From Prado023 sp963818445 (GTDB taxonomy: Bacteria; Actinomycetota; Actinomycetes; S36-B12; CAIYMF01), in assembly GCA_963818445.1 (NCBI GenBank), contig CAWFSG010000018.1, positions 67,611 to 131,610 of the forward strand: 64,000 nucleotides of DNA. The letters run 5' to 3'. The notes beneath the pieces were generated by a model. It worked only from the letters and a program-made list of their open reading frames with translations. It ran no database searches and had not been told where the DNA came from. How positions within the stretch are numbered: position 1 is the first letter of the stretch; every line of letters starts with the position of its first letter. Made by a program: the position numbers and the translations under genes. Shown in pieces: positions 17,623 to 26,787 of the stretch.

Positions 17623-18609
17623 TTACCCGCTGAAGTGGTCGTGACCGCCGCTGCCGCGGGGGACGCGCCCACCGACCGTGACCCCGGGGGCCTCGAGCAG
17701 CTCGACGTCCGCAACGTCGCTGACCACGCCGATCGGGGTGAACCCCTCCGGGAGCACCGCATCGGCCGGGAACGTCGCAACCACCGCGTGGTCCTCGCCC
17801 CCGGTGAGGACCCACACGAGCGGGTCGGCATTGAACGCCGCCGCCGCCGAGGCAACCGGCTCGGCGACCTCGAGGCGGGTCGGGTCGATCTCGATGGCCA
17901 CCTGGGAGGCCCGGGCGATGTGGCCGAGGTCGGACACGAGTCCGTCGCTGACGTCGATCATCGATGTGGCGCCACCTGCAGCGGCGGCGGCGGCCTCGGC
18001 ATACGGGGGCTCCGGGCGGCGCTGGGCGTCCACCAGGGCCCGCGGCGTGCGGAACCCCCGGGAGAGGATCGACAGGCCCGCTGCCGCCCATCCCAGGCGA
18101 CCGGCGACCGCCACGACATCGCCGGGCTCGGCGCCTGAGCGCAGGACCGGGTCCGCGCCCAGCATCTCCCCGATCGCCGTCACCGAGATGACCACGCGGT
18201 CGCTGCGCACGAGGTCCCCGCCCACGATCGCCGCGCCCTGGGCCTCGGCCTCGGCACGCAGGCCGGCGTAGAAGTCGGTGACCCACTCGACCGGCAGGTC
18301 CGCGGGCAGCCCGAGGGCGACGACCAACGTGGTGGCGCGCGCGCCCATGACCGCCACATCGATCAGGTTCTGCGCGGCAGCCTTGGCCCCGATGTCCGCG
18401 GCAGTGGACCAGTCGCGACGGAAGTGCCGGCCCTCGACGAGCATGTCGGTGGAGACCACGACCCGACCGCCGCGGACCCCGACCACCGCCGCGTCGTCGC
18501 CGATCCCCACGTGCACCCCTGCTGCGGAGTGTCCGTCCAGGGCCGCGTCGATCCGCGTGATCAGGCCGAACTCCCCCACATCGCTGATCAGTTCGCCGCC
18601 ACCACTCAT
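17623..18609 (-). CDS. thiL: Thiamine-monophosphate kinase
   Basis: ATP-dependent kinase (328 residues) making thiamine diphosphate, the cofactor needed by the acetolactate-synthase-type enzymes in this window. GEFGLITRI, VGIGDDAAVV, STDMLVEGRHF, NLIDVAVMGA and MIDVSDGLVSDLGHI motifs identify the ThiL/PurM superfamily. The ATG at 18609 is chosen because GGAGG lies about five bases upstream and the N-terminus fits the family. Confidence 0.95.
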   Translation of the reverse strand: MSGGGELISDVGEFGLITRIDAALDGHSAAGVHVGIGDDAAVVGVRGGRVVVSTDMLVEGRHFRRDWSTAADIGAKAAAQNLIDVAVMGARATTLVVALGLPADLPVEWVTDFYAGLRAEAEAQGAAIVGGDLVRSDRVVISVTAIGEMLGADPVLRSGAEPGDVVAVAGRLGWAAAGLSILSRGFRTPRALVDAQRRPEPPYAEAAAAAAGGATSMIDVSDGLVSDLGHIARASQVAIEIDPTRLEVAEPVASAAAAFNADPLVWVLTGGEDHAVVATFPADAVLPEGFTPIGVVSDVADVELLEAPGVTVGGRVPRGSGGHDHFSG

Positions 18610-18703
18610 CGGTCCTCCACTCTGGGCACTGCGTCGAGTGCGCACGCTAGTCTGACTGCAGCGCCGCCCGGCACCCGGGTGGCCCTGACGGAAGGCCAGC
18701 ATC

Positions 18704-18937
18704 GTGGTGCACGCCTACATCCTGATCCAGACCGAGGTGGGCAAGGCCCAGTCGGTGGTCGCTGAGATCGGCGCCATCGACGGCGTCACGGTGGCCCACG
18801 ACGTGACCGGCCCCTACGACGTCATCGTCCAGGCACAGGCCAGCTCGATCGACGACCTCGGGCGCCTGGTCGTTGCCAGCATCCAGAAGGTCCCGGGGAT
18901 CACCCGGACCCTGACGTGCCCGGTGGTCAACCTCTGA
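18704..18937 (+). CDS. Stand-alone Lrp/AsnC ligand-binding (RAM) domain protein
   Basis: A 77-residue protein consisting only of the effector-binding alpha/beta domain of Lrp/AsnC regulators (VHAYILIQTEVGKA, then VTGPYDVIVQAQA). It has no DNA-binding domain. Such proteins form ring oligomers and bind amino acids; how they act is largely unknown. It starts at one of two adjacent GTGs after GGAAGG. It is divergent from thiL and overlaps the next gene by 22 bases. Confidence 0.88.
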   Translation: MVHAYILIQTEVGKAQSVVAEIGAIDGVTVAHDVTGPYDVIVQAQASSIDDLGRLVVASIQKVPGITRTLTCPVVNL

Positions 18938-19395
18938 GGCTCGCTCCCGTCCCATTGCTGGCGGCACTGGCCCTCGGCCTCGGGTCGCTGGTGGCATGCG
19001 CGCGACCGGTCGAGGTCGTGGTGCCCGCCAGCCCGGCACCGGAGGTCGAGGCCGCATGCGCGGTGTTCACCGCGGCCCTGCCCGCGGAGCTCTCGACCGT
19101 CGGCGAGCGCCGCGACGTCACGCCGGAGTCGGACCTCACCGCCGCCTACGGCGACCCGCCCGTCGGCGTCCGGTGCGGGGTCCCCGATCCGGCTGCCCTC
19201 GAGCCCACGTCGACCCTGGTCACCGTCGAGGGCATCGACTGGCTGCCCGAGGAACTGACTGGCGGCTGGCGGATGACCTCCGTGGGCCGCATCGCCAACG
19301 TGGAGATCACCGTGCCCACCGAGCAGGGGCCCGCGCCGTCCGTGGCCGCCGACCTGAGCCCGACGATCACGGCGTCGCTGCCTCCGGCGGGCTGA
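18916..19395 (+). CDS. DUF3515 family putative lipoprotein
   Basis: A 159-residue exported protein. A hydrophobic signal segment (residues about 10-26) ends in LVAC, a lipobox, followed by a soluble domain with two further cysteines. Gene position next to thiL and near ddl matches the actinobacterial DUF3515 family. GTG start within the upstream RAM-domain gene. Function unknown; the product is probably membrane-anchored on the outside. Confidence 0.75.
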   Translation: MPGGQPLRLAPVPLLAALALGLGSLVACARPVEVVVPASPAPEVEAACAVFTAALPAELSTVGERRDVTPESDLTAAYGDPPVGVRCGVPDPAALEPTSTLVTVEGIDWLPEELTGGWRMTSVGRIANVEITVPTEQGPAPSVAADLSPTITASLPPAG

Positions 19396-19436
19396 GTCCA
19401 CGCGGCGCCGGCGACGCGCAGCGGGCCGACCTGCGT

Positions 19437-19479
19437 TGTGACATGGATCTGGCCATGGGACTGCCGGATCGATGACACA
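19437..19479. repeat. Intergenic inverted repeat, family A copy 1
   Basis: Imperfect hairpin with 17-base arms (19437-19453 and 19463-19479), three mismatches. The right arm contains GGATCGATGACACA, which recurs in the hairpin at 54891-54933. It lies between convergent genes and probably serves as a bidirectional terminator. Confidence 0.55.
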
Positions 19480-19506
19480 GCGGGCGGCGTCGGCGCCGGC
19501 GCCCGA

Positions 19507-21198
19507 TCAGATCCCCGTCGTGGTCCGTGGGTAGACCGCTGCCGGGTCCGTGATGATGTTGACCAGGTAGGGCACGCCCGAGGCGTAGGCACGATCCAGC
19601 GCGGGGCCGATCTGCTCGGGGTCGGTGACCATCTCTCCCGCCCCGCCGAGCGCACGCACCACCTCGTCGTACCGGGTGGCCGGGGCCAGCTCGGTGGCCA
19701 CGCCGTACCCGTGCAGCATCTGCATGGGTCCGCGCTCGAGGCCCCACCCGGAGTTGTTGCCCATGACCATCACCACCGGCAGGTCATGACGGACCAGCGT
19801 GTCGACGTCCATCAGGGAGAACCCGGCTGCACCGTCGCCCAGCAGCAGTGTGACCTGCGCGTCCGGACGGGCCACACGGGCGCCGATCGCGTAGCCCAAG
19901 CCGGTCCCGAGGCAGCCGAACGGACCCGGATCCAGCCAGCAGCCCGGATGCGCGGGCTCGACGTACCTGCCCGCGAAGGACACGAAGTCCCCACCGTCGC
20001 CGATGGTCACCGCATCGTCGGCGAGTCGGGGCAGGAGCTCGCCGTAGATCCGGGCCGGGTGGATCGGGTCCGACGTGCTGGCCAGAAGCGCCCCGTCCCG
20101 GTCCCGGGCGCCGCGGTCGGCAGCCCGCAGCCCCTCAGCCCACTCCGGCGCGGCATCCGTGCCTGTGGGCGCCAGCCGATCGGCCAGCCCACGCAGGACG
20201 AGGGGCAGGTCCCCGCGGACCGCCACCTCCACCGTGTCGGGTCGGCGGTGGTCGGAGGAGTCCGTCAGGTGGATCACCCTGGCCGGGGACGCAGGGCTGC
20301 CGAAGATTCCGTAGCCGAGGCGGAAGTCCAGGGGGGCCCCGACGACGACCACCACGTCCGCACCCTTGAAGGCTGCCGATCGCGCACGGGTCACCAGGCT
20401 CGCATGGCCGGGGGGCAGCAGCCCCCGACCAAGTCCGGTGAGGATCGCCGGCAGGTCGAACTGGGTGACGAGGTCGACGGCCTCCTTCTCGGCATGGCCT
20501 GACCACACGTCGCTGGAGAGCACGACCACAGGCGTCCGGGCGGCGGCCAGGACGGCGGCCGCGCGGTCGAGGGCGCTGGGATCGGGAACCTTCACCCCCG
20601 CAGCGACCGGCTCCGGGGCGGGCGCGGTGGCGCCGAAGTAGAACAGGTCCATCGGCACGTCGAGGAACACCGGTCCGCGGTGCGGGGTCAGCGCGAGCCG
20701 GAATGCCTCGGCGGCGCGGGCCCCCATCGTGGCGGGGTCCTTCAGGGTCCAGGCAGCCTTCGTGACCGGGCCCAGCAGCGCGGGATGGTCGAACTCCTGC
20801 AACGAGCCGGAGCCCCAGCGCGCCTCAGGTGCCCGACCGCCGACCACGACCATCGGGGCGCCGTTGAACAGTCCCGTCGCCAGCGCGGACACCGCGTTGG
20901 TCACGCCCGGGCCCGCGGTGACCGCGGCGAACCCGGGGGTCCGGTCGAGTCGACCTGTGGCCTCGGCGGCGAAGACGGCGGTGGCCTCGTGGCGCACGTC
21001 GAGCAGCCGCACGGCGCCGTCTCGCTCTGCGGACTTCCGGTCGGCTGCGGCATCGAACCCCTGCTTGCCGCCGACCGCGGCGTCGTACAACGGGAAGATG
21101 TGGGCCCCCGAGAGGGTGAACAGCGTGGTGGCACCGTGGGCCCGCGCTGCGGAGACGATGTGGTGCCCGCCGTGGCCGGAGATCTGGGATTCGCTCAT
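19507..21198 (-). CDS. ThDP-dependent acetolactate-synthase-like enzyme (IlvG-like)
   Basis: A 563-residue thiamine-diphosphate enzyme. The N-terminal Pyr domain has the activating Glu in DVRHEATAVFAAE, the middle domain follows, and the PP domain carries LLLGDGAAGFSLMD through to GNNSGWGLERG, the ThDP/Mg motif. It resembles mycobacterial IlvG (Rv1820) more than the catalytic IlvB at 55489-57252. No regulatory subunit is adjacent. It could be an acetolactate synthase or a 2-hydroxyacyl-CoA-lyase-like enzyme; the reaction is not certain. Confidence 0.8.
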   Translation of the reverse strand: MSESQISGHGGHHIVSAARAHGATTLFTLSGAHIFPLYDAAVGGKQGFDAAADRKSAERDGAVRLLDVRHEATAVFAAEATGRLDRTPGFAAVTAGPGVTNAVSALATGLFNGAPMVVVGGRAPEARWGSGSLQEFDHPALLGPVTKAAWTLKDPATMGARAAEAFRLALTPHRGPVFLDVPMDLFYFGATAPAPEPVAAGVKVPDPSALDRAAAVLAAARTPVVVLSSDVWSGHAEKEAVDLVTQFDLPAILTGLGRGLLPPGHASLVTRARSAAFKGADVVVVVGAPLDFRLGYGIFGSPASPARVIHLTDSSDHRRPDTVEVAVRGDLPLVLRGLADRLAPTGTDAAPEWAEGLRAADRGARDRDGALLASTSDPIHPARIYGELLPRLADDAVTIGDGGDFVSFAGRYVEPAHPGCWLDPGPFGCLGTGLGYAIGARVARPDAQVTLLLGDGAAGFSLMDVDTLVRHDLPVVMVMGNNSGWGLERGPMQMLHGYGVATELAPATRYDEVVRALGGAGEMVTDPEQIGPALDRAYASGVPYLVNIITDPAAVYPRTTTGI

Positions 21199-21262
21199 GC
21201 CTGCGATGCTTCCACCGCAGCGCACGCTCGCGCCTGCCGGGGACGCCCCCGCGGCCTGCTCA

Positions 21263-21859
21263 TCACCCCGGGAGGGAGGGTTCGGCTCCGATCCGCCAGA
21301 CCAGGCCTGATCCCGTCTCGGCCGGGGCCTGCACTGTTCGCTGCTCCCGGCCGACCAGGCGGTAGCCGCACCGTGGGGGGATGGCTGCGCTGCGGGTGTT
21401 GGCCTCGTCATGCCGGATCTCCACGTGGGTGATGCCGGGATGGTCCAGCAGGGCCTGCGTGAGGGCGCGAACCACCCGGGTCATCAGTCCCCGGCCCTCG
21501 GCCGCCGCACTCAACCAGTACCCGATCTCGAGCCCGTCGGCCGCCTCCGTGCGGTTGGTGTGCGCGCCGGTGCCACCCACCACCTGACCGTCCTCGAAGA
21601 TCCCCAGGACGAGGTCGCCGCCCTCGAGGCGATCCCGCTCCCAGTCGGCGACCATCTGGGCCCGCGCCCCTTCGGACAGCGGCTCCTGCGCGACCCAGGG
21701 CATGAAGGGGCGCAGGTGCTCGATGTTCTCCGCGATGGCCCGCGCCATCGCGTGGACGTCGCCCGCGCGCCAGGTGCGGACCTCCAACCCGGGCACCTCG
21801 ATGTGATCCGGCAGGGGCTCGCGGACCGCTGCCGGCCCCGGGGCGGGCTCCTGGCTCAC
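21263..21859 (-). CDS. GNAT N-acetyltransferase, RimJ/RimL type
   Basis: A 198-residue acetyltransferase with VRTWRAGDVHAM at the start of the fold, LEIGYWLSAAAEGRGLMTRVVRAL as the acetyl-CoA pyrophosphate-binding region, and IEIRHDEANTRS-like C-terminal elements. The GTG start overlaps the ddl stop (GTGA), so translation is coupled to ddl. The substrate is unknown. Confidence 0.85.
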   Translation of the reverse strand: MSQEPAPGPAAVREPLPDHIEVPGLEVRTWRAGDVHAMARAIAENIEHLRPFMPWVAQEPLSEGARAQMVADWERDRLEGGDLVLGIFEDGQVVGGTGAHTNRTEAADGLEIGYWLSAAAEGRGLMTRVVRALTQALLDHPGITHVEIRHDEANTRSAAIPPRCGYRLVGREQRTVQAPAETGSGLVWRIGAEPSLPG

Positions 21860-22965
21860 CGCAGTCCGGTCCCGCGGCGCAGCGCGTCGGAGATCAGGTG
21901 GTCGACGAGCTCCCGGTAGGTCATCCCCGACGCCTGCCACATCCGCGGGAACATCGAGATGGACGTGAACCCGGGCATTGTGTTGACCTCGTTGACGATC
22001 GCCCGACCCTCGGGCGTCACGAAGAAGTCCACGCGCGCAAGGCCCTCGCAGGTCAGGGCCTCGAAGGCCCGCACCGCTTGCGCTCGGACCGACGCGTCGA
22101 CCTCGGCGGGCAGGTCGGCCGGGACGATCAGGTCCACGGCGTCCTCGAGGTACTTGGCCTCGAAGTCGTAGAAGTCGTGGCCCGGCCGGACCACGATCTC
22201 CGCGCACACGCTGGCCTGCGGCCCTTCGGCGCCGTCCAGGACGCCGCACTCGATCTCGCGCACCCCGAGGAACCCGGCCTCGACGATGACCCGCGGGTCG
22301 TGCACCCGGGCGGCCTCGATCGCGGCGGGCAGGTCGGACGGATCGGTGACCCGCGTGATGCCCACGCTCGATCCGGCACGCGCCGGCTTGACGAACACCG
22401 GCATGCCCAGCGTCCCGAGCCGCCCGAGGACGGCCTGCGGATCGGAGCGCCACTGCGAGGCCGTGACCAGTTCGTAGGGCCCCACCTCGAGGCCGGCGGC
22501 GAGCAGCACGGCCTTCATGTGCCCCTTGTCCATGGCAGCCGACGACGCGAACACCCCGGAGCCCACGTACGGGATCCCGGCGAGCTCGAGCAGGCCCTGG
22601 ATCGTCCCGTCCTCACCCCACGGCCCGTGCAGGACCGGGAACACGACGTCCACGTCGTGCAGGAGCCCGACCGCCGCATCCGCCGGCCGCACGTCGATCC
22701 CCCCGTGCGTGGGGTCACCGGGGAGCACCACGTGCGACCCGGTCGCGTCCACGGCCGGGAGCCGGCCGTCGGTGATCCGCAGCCGCTCCGGCTCGTCGCG
22801 CTCCACGACCCAGCGACCCTCGGTCGTGATCCCGATGGGGACCACGTCGTAGGCGGTCCGGTCGATCGCGGACAGGACGCTGCCGGCGCTGATGCAGGAG
22901 ATCGCGTGCTCGCTGCTGCGCCCGCCGAAGACCACTGCCACCCGGATCCGCCGATGCTCATCCAC
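21856..22965 (-). CDS. ddl: D-alanine--D-alanine ligase
   Basis: ATP-grasp ligase (369 residues) making the D-Ala-D-Ala dipeptide for peptidoglycan. VAVVFGGRSSEHAIS, HGPWGEDGTIQG, FVKPARAGSSVGI, DFYDFEAKYLED and EVNTMPGFTSISMFP are all diagnostic. The GTG at 22965 matches the family N-terminus. The gene is divergent from the PLP enzyme gene with only 42 bp between the two starts, and is coupled to the downstream GNAT gene. Confidence 0.96.
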   Translation of the reverse strand: MDEHRRIRVAVVFGGRSSEHAISCISAGSVLSAIDRTAYDVVPIGITTEGRWVVERDEPERLRITDGRLPAVDATGSHVVLPGDPTHGGIDVRPADAAVGLLHDVDVVFPVLHGPWGEDGTIQGLLELAGIPYVGSGVFASSAAMDKGHMKAVLLAAGLEVGPYELVTASQWRSDPQAVLGRLGTLGMPVFVKPARAGSSVGITRVTDPSDLPAAIEAARVHDPRVIVEAGFLGVREIECGVLDGAEGPQASVCAEIVVRPGHDFYDFEAKYLEDAVDLIVPADLPAEVDASVRAQAVRAFEALTCEGLARVDFFVTPEGRAIVNEVNTMPGFTSISMFPRMWQASGMTYRELVDHLISDALRRGTGLR

Positions 22966-23007
22966 GGCCCCGACCCTAATGCGCACCAGCCGGTAGGCTG
23001 CGGCGGC

Positions 23008-24171
23008 ATGGCCGACGATGACCGCAACGATGCCCCGGACCACCTGCCCGCGGGGCTGTCGGCAGCCAGCATCGCCGTCGCCACGGGCCGTCCCGCGCGT
23101 GACCCGGGGGCCCCGATGAACGCCCCGGCAGTCTTCAGCTCGACGTTCGCCGCCGGCGGCCCTGTCTCCTACGCGCGGGTCGGCAACCCGACGTGGACGG
23201 CACTCGAGGAGGTACTGGCCGCCCTCGAGGGGCCCGGCTGCCACGCGATCAGCTTCGCCAGCGGGATGGCCGCGATCACGGCCGTGGCTGACCTGGTGCC
23301 GGTGGGTGCCGTCGTGGTGTCGCAGTCCGTCGCGTACAGCGGCACGCGCACGCAGCTGGCCCGGTGGAACGACTCAGGACGGATCCAGCTGCGGGAGGTC
23401 GACGCGCGAACCGACGAGCTGGTCGAGGCCGCCGCCGGAGCGGCCCTGGTGTGGTTGGAGACCCCGACCAACCCCACGCTCGAGGTCGTGGACATCGCCG
23501 CCGTCGCTGCGGCCGCCCACGCCGCCGGGGCCCTCGTCGTGGTGGACTCGACGTTCGCCACCCCCTTGGGCCAGAAGCCGCTGGACCTCGGCGCCGATGT
23601 CGTCGTGCACAGCGCCACGAAGTACCTGGCCGGTCACTCCGACGTGCTGCTCGGCGCGGTGGTCGCCCGCGACCCCGACCTGGTCGCCCGCGTCACGCGC
23701 AACCGGGTCCTCGGCGGCGGCATCCCCGGGCCGATGGAGGCCTGGATCGCCCTGCGCGGGCTGCGCACCTTCCCGTTGCGCTGGGAGCGCGCGTGCGCCA
23801 ACGCCGCAGAGATCGCCCGCCGGTGCACCGAGCACCCGGCAGTCACGCGGGTGCGCCACCTGAGCCTGCCCGACGACCCGGGGCACGCACTCGCGGTCCG
23901 CCAGATGACCGCCTTCGGCGCGATCATCAGCCTCGAGCTGCAGGGTGGCGCCGACGCCGCCGAGGCAGTGGCCGACGCGACCCGCCTGTGGGTGCACGCC
24001 ACCAGCCTCGGTGGGGTCGAGTCCACCCTGGAGCGTCGTCGCCGCTGGCCCGAGGAGAGCCCGCACGTTCCCGACGGGCTGCTGCGGCTGTCGGTCGGCA
24101 TCGAGGACGTCGAGGACCTGTGGGCGGACCTGGCCGCCGCCCTCGACTCCCTGGTGGCGACGGGGGCCTGA
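23008..24171 (+). CDS. PLP-dependent Cys/Met metabolism enzyme (cystathionine gamma-synthase/lyase family)
   Basis: A 387-residue fold-type I PLP enzyme. SYARVGNPTWTALEEVLAALE, FASGMAAITAV, LETPTNPTLEVVDI and VVDSTFATPLGQKPL are family motifs, and the PLP lysine is Lys205 in HSATKYLAGHSD. The C-terminal SLGGVESTLERR replaces the usual SLGGVESLI. Synthase versus lyase cannot be decided by eye. The 42-bp gap to ddl leaves no room for a long leader, and no Shine-Dalgarno is seen, so it may be leaderless. Confidence 0.9.
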   Translation: MADDDRNDAPDHLPAGLSAASIAVATGRPARDPGAPMNAPAVFSSTFAAGGPVSYARVGNPTWTALEEVLAALEGPGCHAISFASGMAAITAVADLVPVGAVVVSQSVAYSGTRTQLARWNDSGRIQLREVDARTDELVEAAAGAALVWLETPTNPTLEVVDIAAVAAAAHAAGALVVVDSTFATPLGQKPLDLGADVVVHSATKYLAGHSDVLLGAVVARDPDLVARVTRNRVLGGGIPGPMEAWIALRGLRTFPLRWERACANAAEIARRCTEHPAVTRVRHLSLPDDPGHALAVRQMTAFGAIISLELQGGADAAEAVADATRLWVHATSLGGVESTLERRRRWPEESPHVPDGLLRLSVGIEDVEDLWADLAAALDSLVATGA

Positions 24172-24177
24172 CCCGGC

Positions 24178-24780
24178 TCAGCCCGCGGCCACGAACCCGA
24201 GGACCGCATCCGCGACCAGCTGCACCGCGATGGCCGCCAGCAACAGCCCTGAGATCCGCGTGAGGATCGTGATGCCGCCCTTGCCCATCACCCGGGAGAC
24301 GACGCTCGAGTAGCGCATCGAGGCCCACAGCACCGCGTGGACCGCGACGATGGCCCCGGCCAGAGCGGCCAGCTCGGGGACCGTGCTGGCGTCACGGGCG
24401 AACAGGATCGTGGCAACGATCGCCCCCGGACCGGCCAGCAGCGGCACCCCCAGCGGGACCAGTGCGATGCTCACGTCGGTGTGCGCCTCGGGCTCAGCCT
24501 CCTTGCCCATGAGCAGCTCGAGGGCGACCAGCAGCAGGAGCAGCCCGCCGGCCCCCTGCATCGCAGGCAGCGAGATGTGCAGGTAGGACAGCACCTTGTC
24601 ACCGAGGACCGCGAAGCCGGTGATGACCGCGAACGAGGTGAGCACCGCCGTACGGGCCAGCCGGGAGACCTCGGGGCGTGTGCGCTCACGGGTGAGCCCC
24701 AGGAAGATCGGGACGATCCCCGGCGGGTCGATGATGACCAGCAGGGTGACGAAGACGGCACCGTAGAACGCGAGATCCAT
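24178..24780 (-). CDS. MarC family integral membrane protein
   Basis: A 200-residue membrane protein with about six transmembrane helices. The MarC/UPF0056 motifs LVIIDPPGIVPIFLGLT near the N-terminus and VPLLAGPGAIVATI in the middle are clear. Function in the family is unsettled; it is not a proven resistance protein. It has no evident ribosome binding site but a good -10 six bases before the ATG. Confidence 0.9.
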   Translation of the reverse strand: MDLAFYGAVFVTLLVIIDPPGIVPIFLGLTRERTRPEVSRLARTAVLTSFAVITGFAVLGDKVLSYLHISLPAMQGAGGLLLLLVALELLMGKEAEPEAHTDVSIALVPLGVPLLAGPGAIVATILFARDASTVPELAALAGAIVAVHAVLWASMRYSSVVSRVMGKGGITILTRISGLLLAAIAVQLVADAVLGFVAAG

Positions 24781-24786
24781 CAGGCA

Positions 24787-24792
24787 ATCATA
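24787..24792 (-). promoter_or_regulatory. -10 element for a leaderless marC-like transcript
   Basis: TATGAT on the minus strand ends six bases before the ATG at 24780, so transcription should start at or next to the start codon. The surrounding 24781-24889 is noticeably more AT-rich than the rest of the window. Confidence 0.4.
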
Positions 24793-24889
24793 CGGCACGT
24801 GCCCCAGTTTGACCGAATCATCTTCACACTTGCGATCAGCCGGACGCACAATCTTCCGCCAGATTCGACTACTATGACGCATATTTCTC

Positions 24890-25765
24890 CTACGCGGTCC
24901 CAGCCTCCAGTCGGACCCACAGTGGGGTCGGTACCTCCTCGATGGCCGGGCAGGTCACGTTGTGGTCCCGGTTGCGCCACACCCACTGGGTCATCACCAG
25001 CGGTCCCCCGGTGAATCCGACCCGGGAGCAGGACTCGGCCGTCTGGCGCATGCGTCCGGTGAAGGTACGGGCGCGCGAGTGTCCCGGCGCCCACAGCGGC
25101 ACGTCGAGGGTCATCCCCCCGGTGATCTGTCGCCAGGCCAGCGCGTAGGTGTAGATGCCGGAGCCGATCCCTCGGTCGGCCGCCGCACGCAGTGCGCCCT
25201 GGATGAGCGCCTGGTTGTTGGCCGTCGTCCGCGACCACCGCCGCTCCGCGCGCGGCTCCACGTCGATCCAGACGAACGGTGACGGGAACTGTGCCGCCGC
25301 CATCGTGTCCAGGGCGAACGCCGCCTGCGCGTAGCCGACGTTGGCGATCCGGTCGGCGTACGTGGCAGTGCCGAACGGTCCTGATCCGCCGTGCGCCGCG
25401 CGTTCCGCCGCGTTGGGATAGCTCAGCATCGTGTACGCGGAGACCGGCACGTCCCGCGTGCGCGCGGCATCCAGGTGCCCGGCCAGGCACGGGTTGCGGG
25501 TGAAGGCCCGCCCGTTGGTCAGCCCGATCACGATGAACTGGGCCTTCGAGGTCGGCAGCGGCAGCCCCTGGGTGCGCCGGCCCGGAACACCCATGCCCTT
25601 GGGGCAGTTCGGCCACGAGATGTCCCCACCCCGAACGCCTGCGGCCACAGCGCTGCCGGGCGCGACCTCGGGCTGAGTCAGGTCGTCGGCGGCCGCCGGG
25701 GCAACAGCCCCCACGGCGAGCGACATGGACAGGACCAGGCTCGCGAGGGCGCGTCGGGTGATCAC
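24890..25765 (-). CDS. Secreted glycoside-hydrolase-like protein (GH25/DUF1906-like)
   Basis: A 291-residue exported protein, GTG start, with a Sec signal peptide (about residues 1-26, AAPAAA cleavage region). The mature part has GGDISWPNCPKG, AQFIVIGLTNGRAF, PVSAYTMLSYP, VWIDVEPR and LPLWAPGH-type motifs of a TIM-barrel resembling GH25 lysozyme-like and DUF1906 domains. This suggests cell-wall-directed hydrolysis or binding. Catalysis is not established. Confidence 0.7.
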   Translation of the reverse strand: MITRRALASLVLSMSLAVGAVAPAAADDLTQPEVAPGSAVAAGVRGGDISWPNCPKGMGVPGRRTQGLPLPTSKAQFIVIGLTNGRAFTRNPCLAGHLDAARTRDVPVSAYTMLSYPNAAERAAHGGSGPFGTATYADRIANVGYAQAAFALDTMAAAQFPSPFVWIDVEPRAERRWSRTTANNQALIQGALRAAADRGIGSGIYTYALAWRQITGGMTLDVPLWAPGHSRARTFTGRMRQTAESCSRVGFTGGPLVMTQWVWRNRDHNVTCPAIEEVPTPLWVRLEAGTA

Positions 25766-25779
25766 GCGCCGAAGGCTAC

Positions 25780-26787
25780 CTACTCCGCACCCATCTCCGG
25801 CTTCGTCACACGCCCCATCAGCGCGCCGAGCATGTCGGCGGCGGCCATCTCATGGTGCACCACCTGGACGACCTGCTCGGTGATGGGCATCTCGACACCG
25901 TGCGAGCGGCCCAGTTCGAGGATCGGCAGGCAGGACTTGACGCCCTCACAGGTCTGCTTGGTGACCGCGATCGTCTCTTCGACGGTCAGGCCCTTGCCCA
26001 GGTTCTCGCCGAAGGTCCGGTTGCGCGACAGCGGGGAGGAGCACGTGGCGATCAGGTCACCCATTCCGGCCAGGCCCAGGAACGTCATCGGGTTGGCCCC
26101 CAGCGCCACACCCAGGCGGGACATCTCCGCCAACCCGCGGGTGATGAGCGAGGCCTGCGAGTTGGCCCCGTACCCGAGCCCGACGGCCATGCCGTTGGCC
26201 AGCGCGATGACGTTCTTGACCGAGCCGCCGATCTCCGCGCCGACGACGTCGGTGGTCCAGTAGGGCCGGAAGTAGTTGGTGGTGCAGGCCTCCTGCAGTC
26301 GGCGGGCCGAGGCCTCGTCCGGGCAGGCCACCGTCGTGGCCGCCGGTGCCCGCTGGGCGATCTCCCGGGCGAGATTCGGCCCGGACACGACTGCGACCCG
26401 CTCCGGCGGGATGCCGCCGTCCTGGGCGATGACCTCGCTCATGCGGCGCATCGTGCCCAACTCGATCCCCTTCATCAGGGACACGACGACGGCGTCGGGC
26501 TCCATCAGCTCGCGCCACGCCTGCAGGTTCATCGCCAGGGTCTGGGCCGGGATGGCCAGGATCACCAGGGAGGCGCCGGTCAGGGCCTCGGCCGGGTCGC
26601 CCGTTGCCCGCATCTGCTCCGGTAGGGCGATCCCGGGATGGAACATCTCGTTGGTGTGAGTGGTGTTGATCGACTCCTCGACCTCGGGCTCACGGGCCCA
26701 CATCACGACATCACCCCCCGCGTCGCACAGCACCATCCCGAACCCGGTGCCCCAGGACCCAGCACCCATCACCGCAACGCGAGCCAT
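25780..26787 (-). CDS. gpsA: Glycerol-3-phosphate dehydrogenase [NAD(P)+]
   Basis: Provides sn-glycerol-3-phosphate for phospholipid synthesis (335 residues). The Rossmann motif VMGAGSWGTGFG, the SLMKGIE segment, SGPNLAREIA, EIGGSVKNVIALANGMAVG with the catalytic Lys, and GLAGMGDLIATC are intact. The ATG overlaps the plsC stop by one base (TGATG), coupling the two lipid genes. Ddl and ThiL genes nearby are the usual neighbours. Confidence 0.97.
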   Translation of the reverse strand: MARVAVMGAGSWGTGFGMVLCDAGGDVVMWAREPEVEESINTTHTNEMFHPGIALPEQMRATGDPAEALTGASLVILAIPAQTLAMNLQAWRELMEPDAVVVSLMKGIELGTMRRMSEVIAQDGGIPPERVAVVSGPNLAREIAQRAPAATTVACPDEASARRLQEACTTNYFRPYWTTDVVGAEIGGSVKNVIALANGMAVGLGYGANSQASLITRGLAEMSRLGVALGANPMTFLGLAGMGDLIATCSSPLSRNRTFGENLGKGLTVEETIAVTKQTCEGVKSCLPILELGRSHGVEMPITEQVVQVVHHEMAAADMLGALMGRVTKPEMGAE

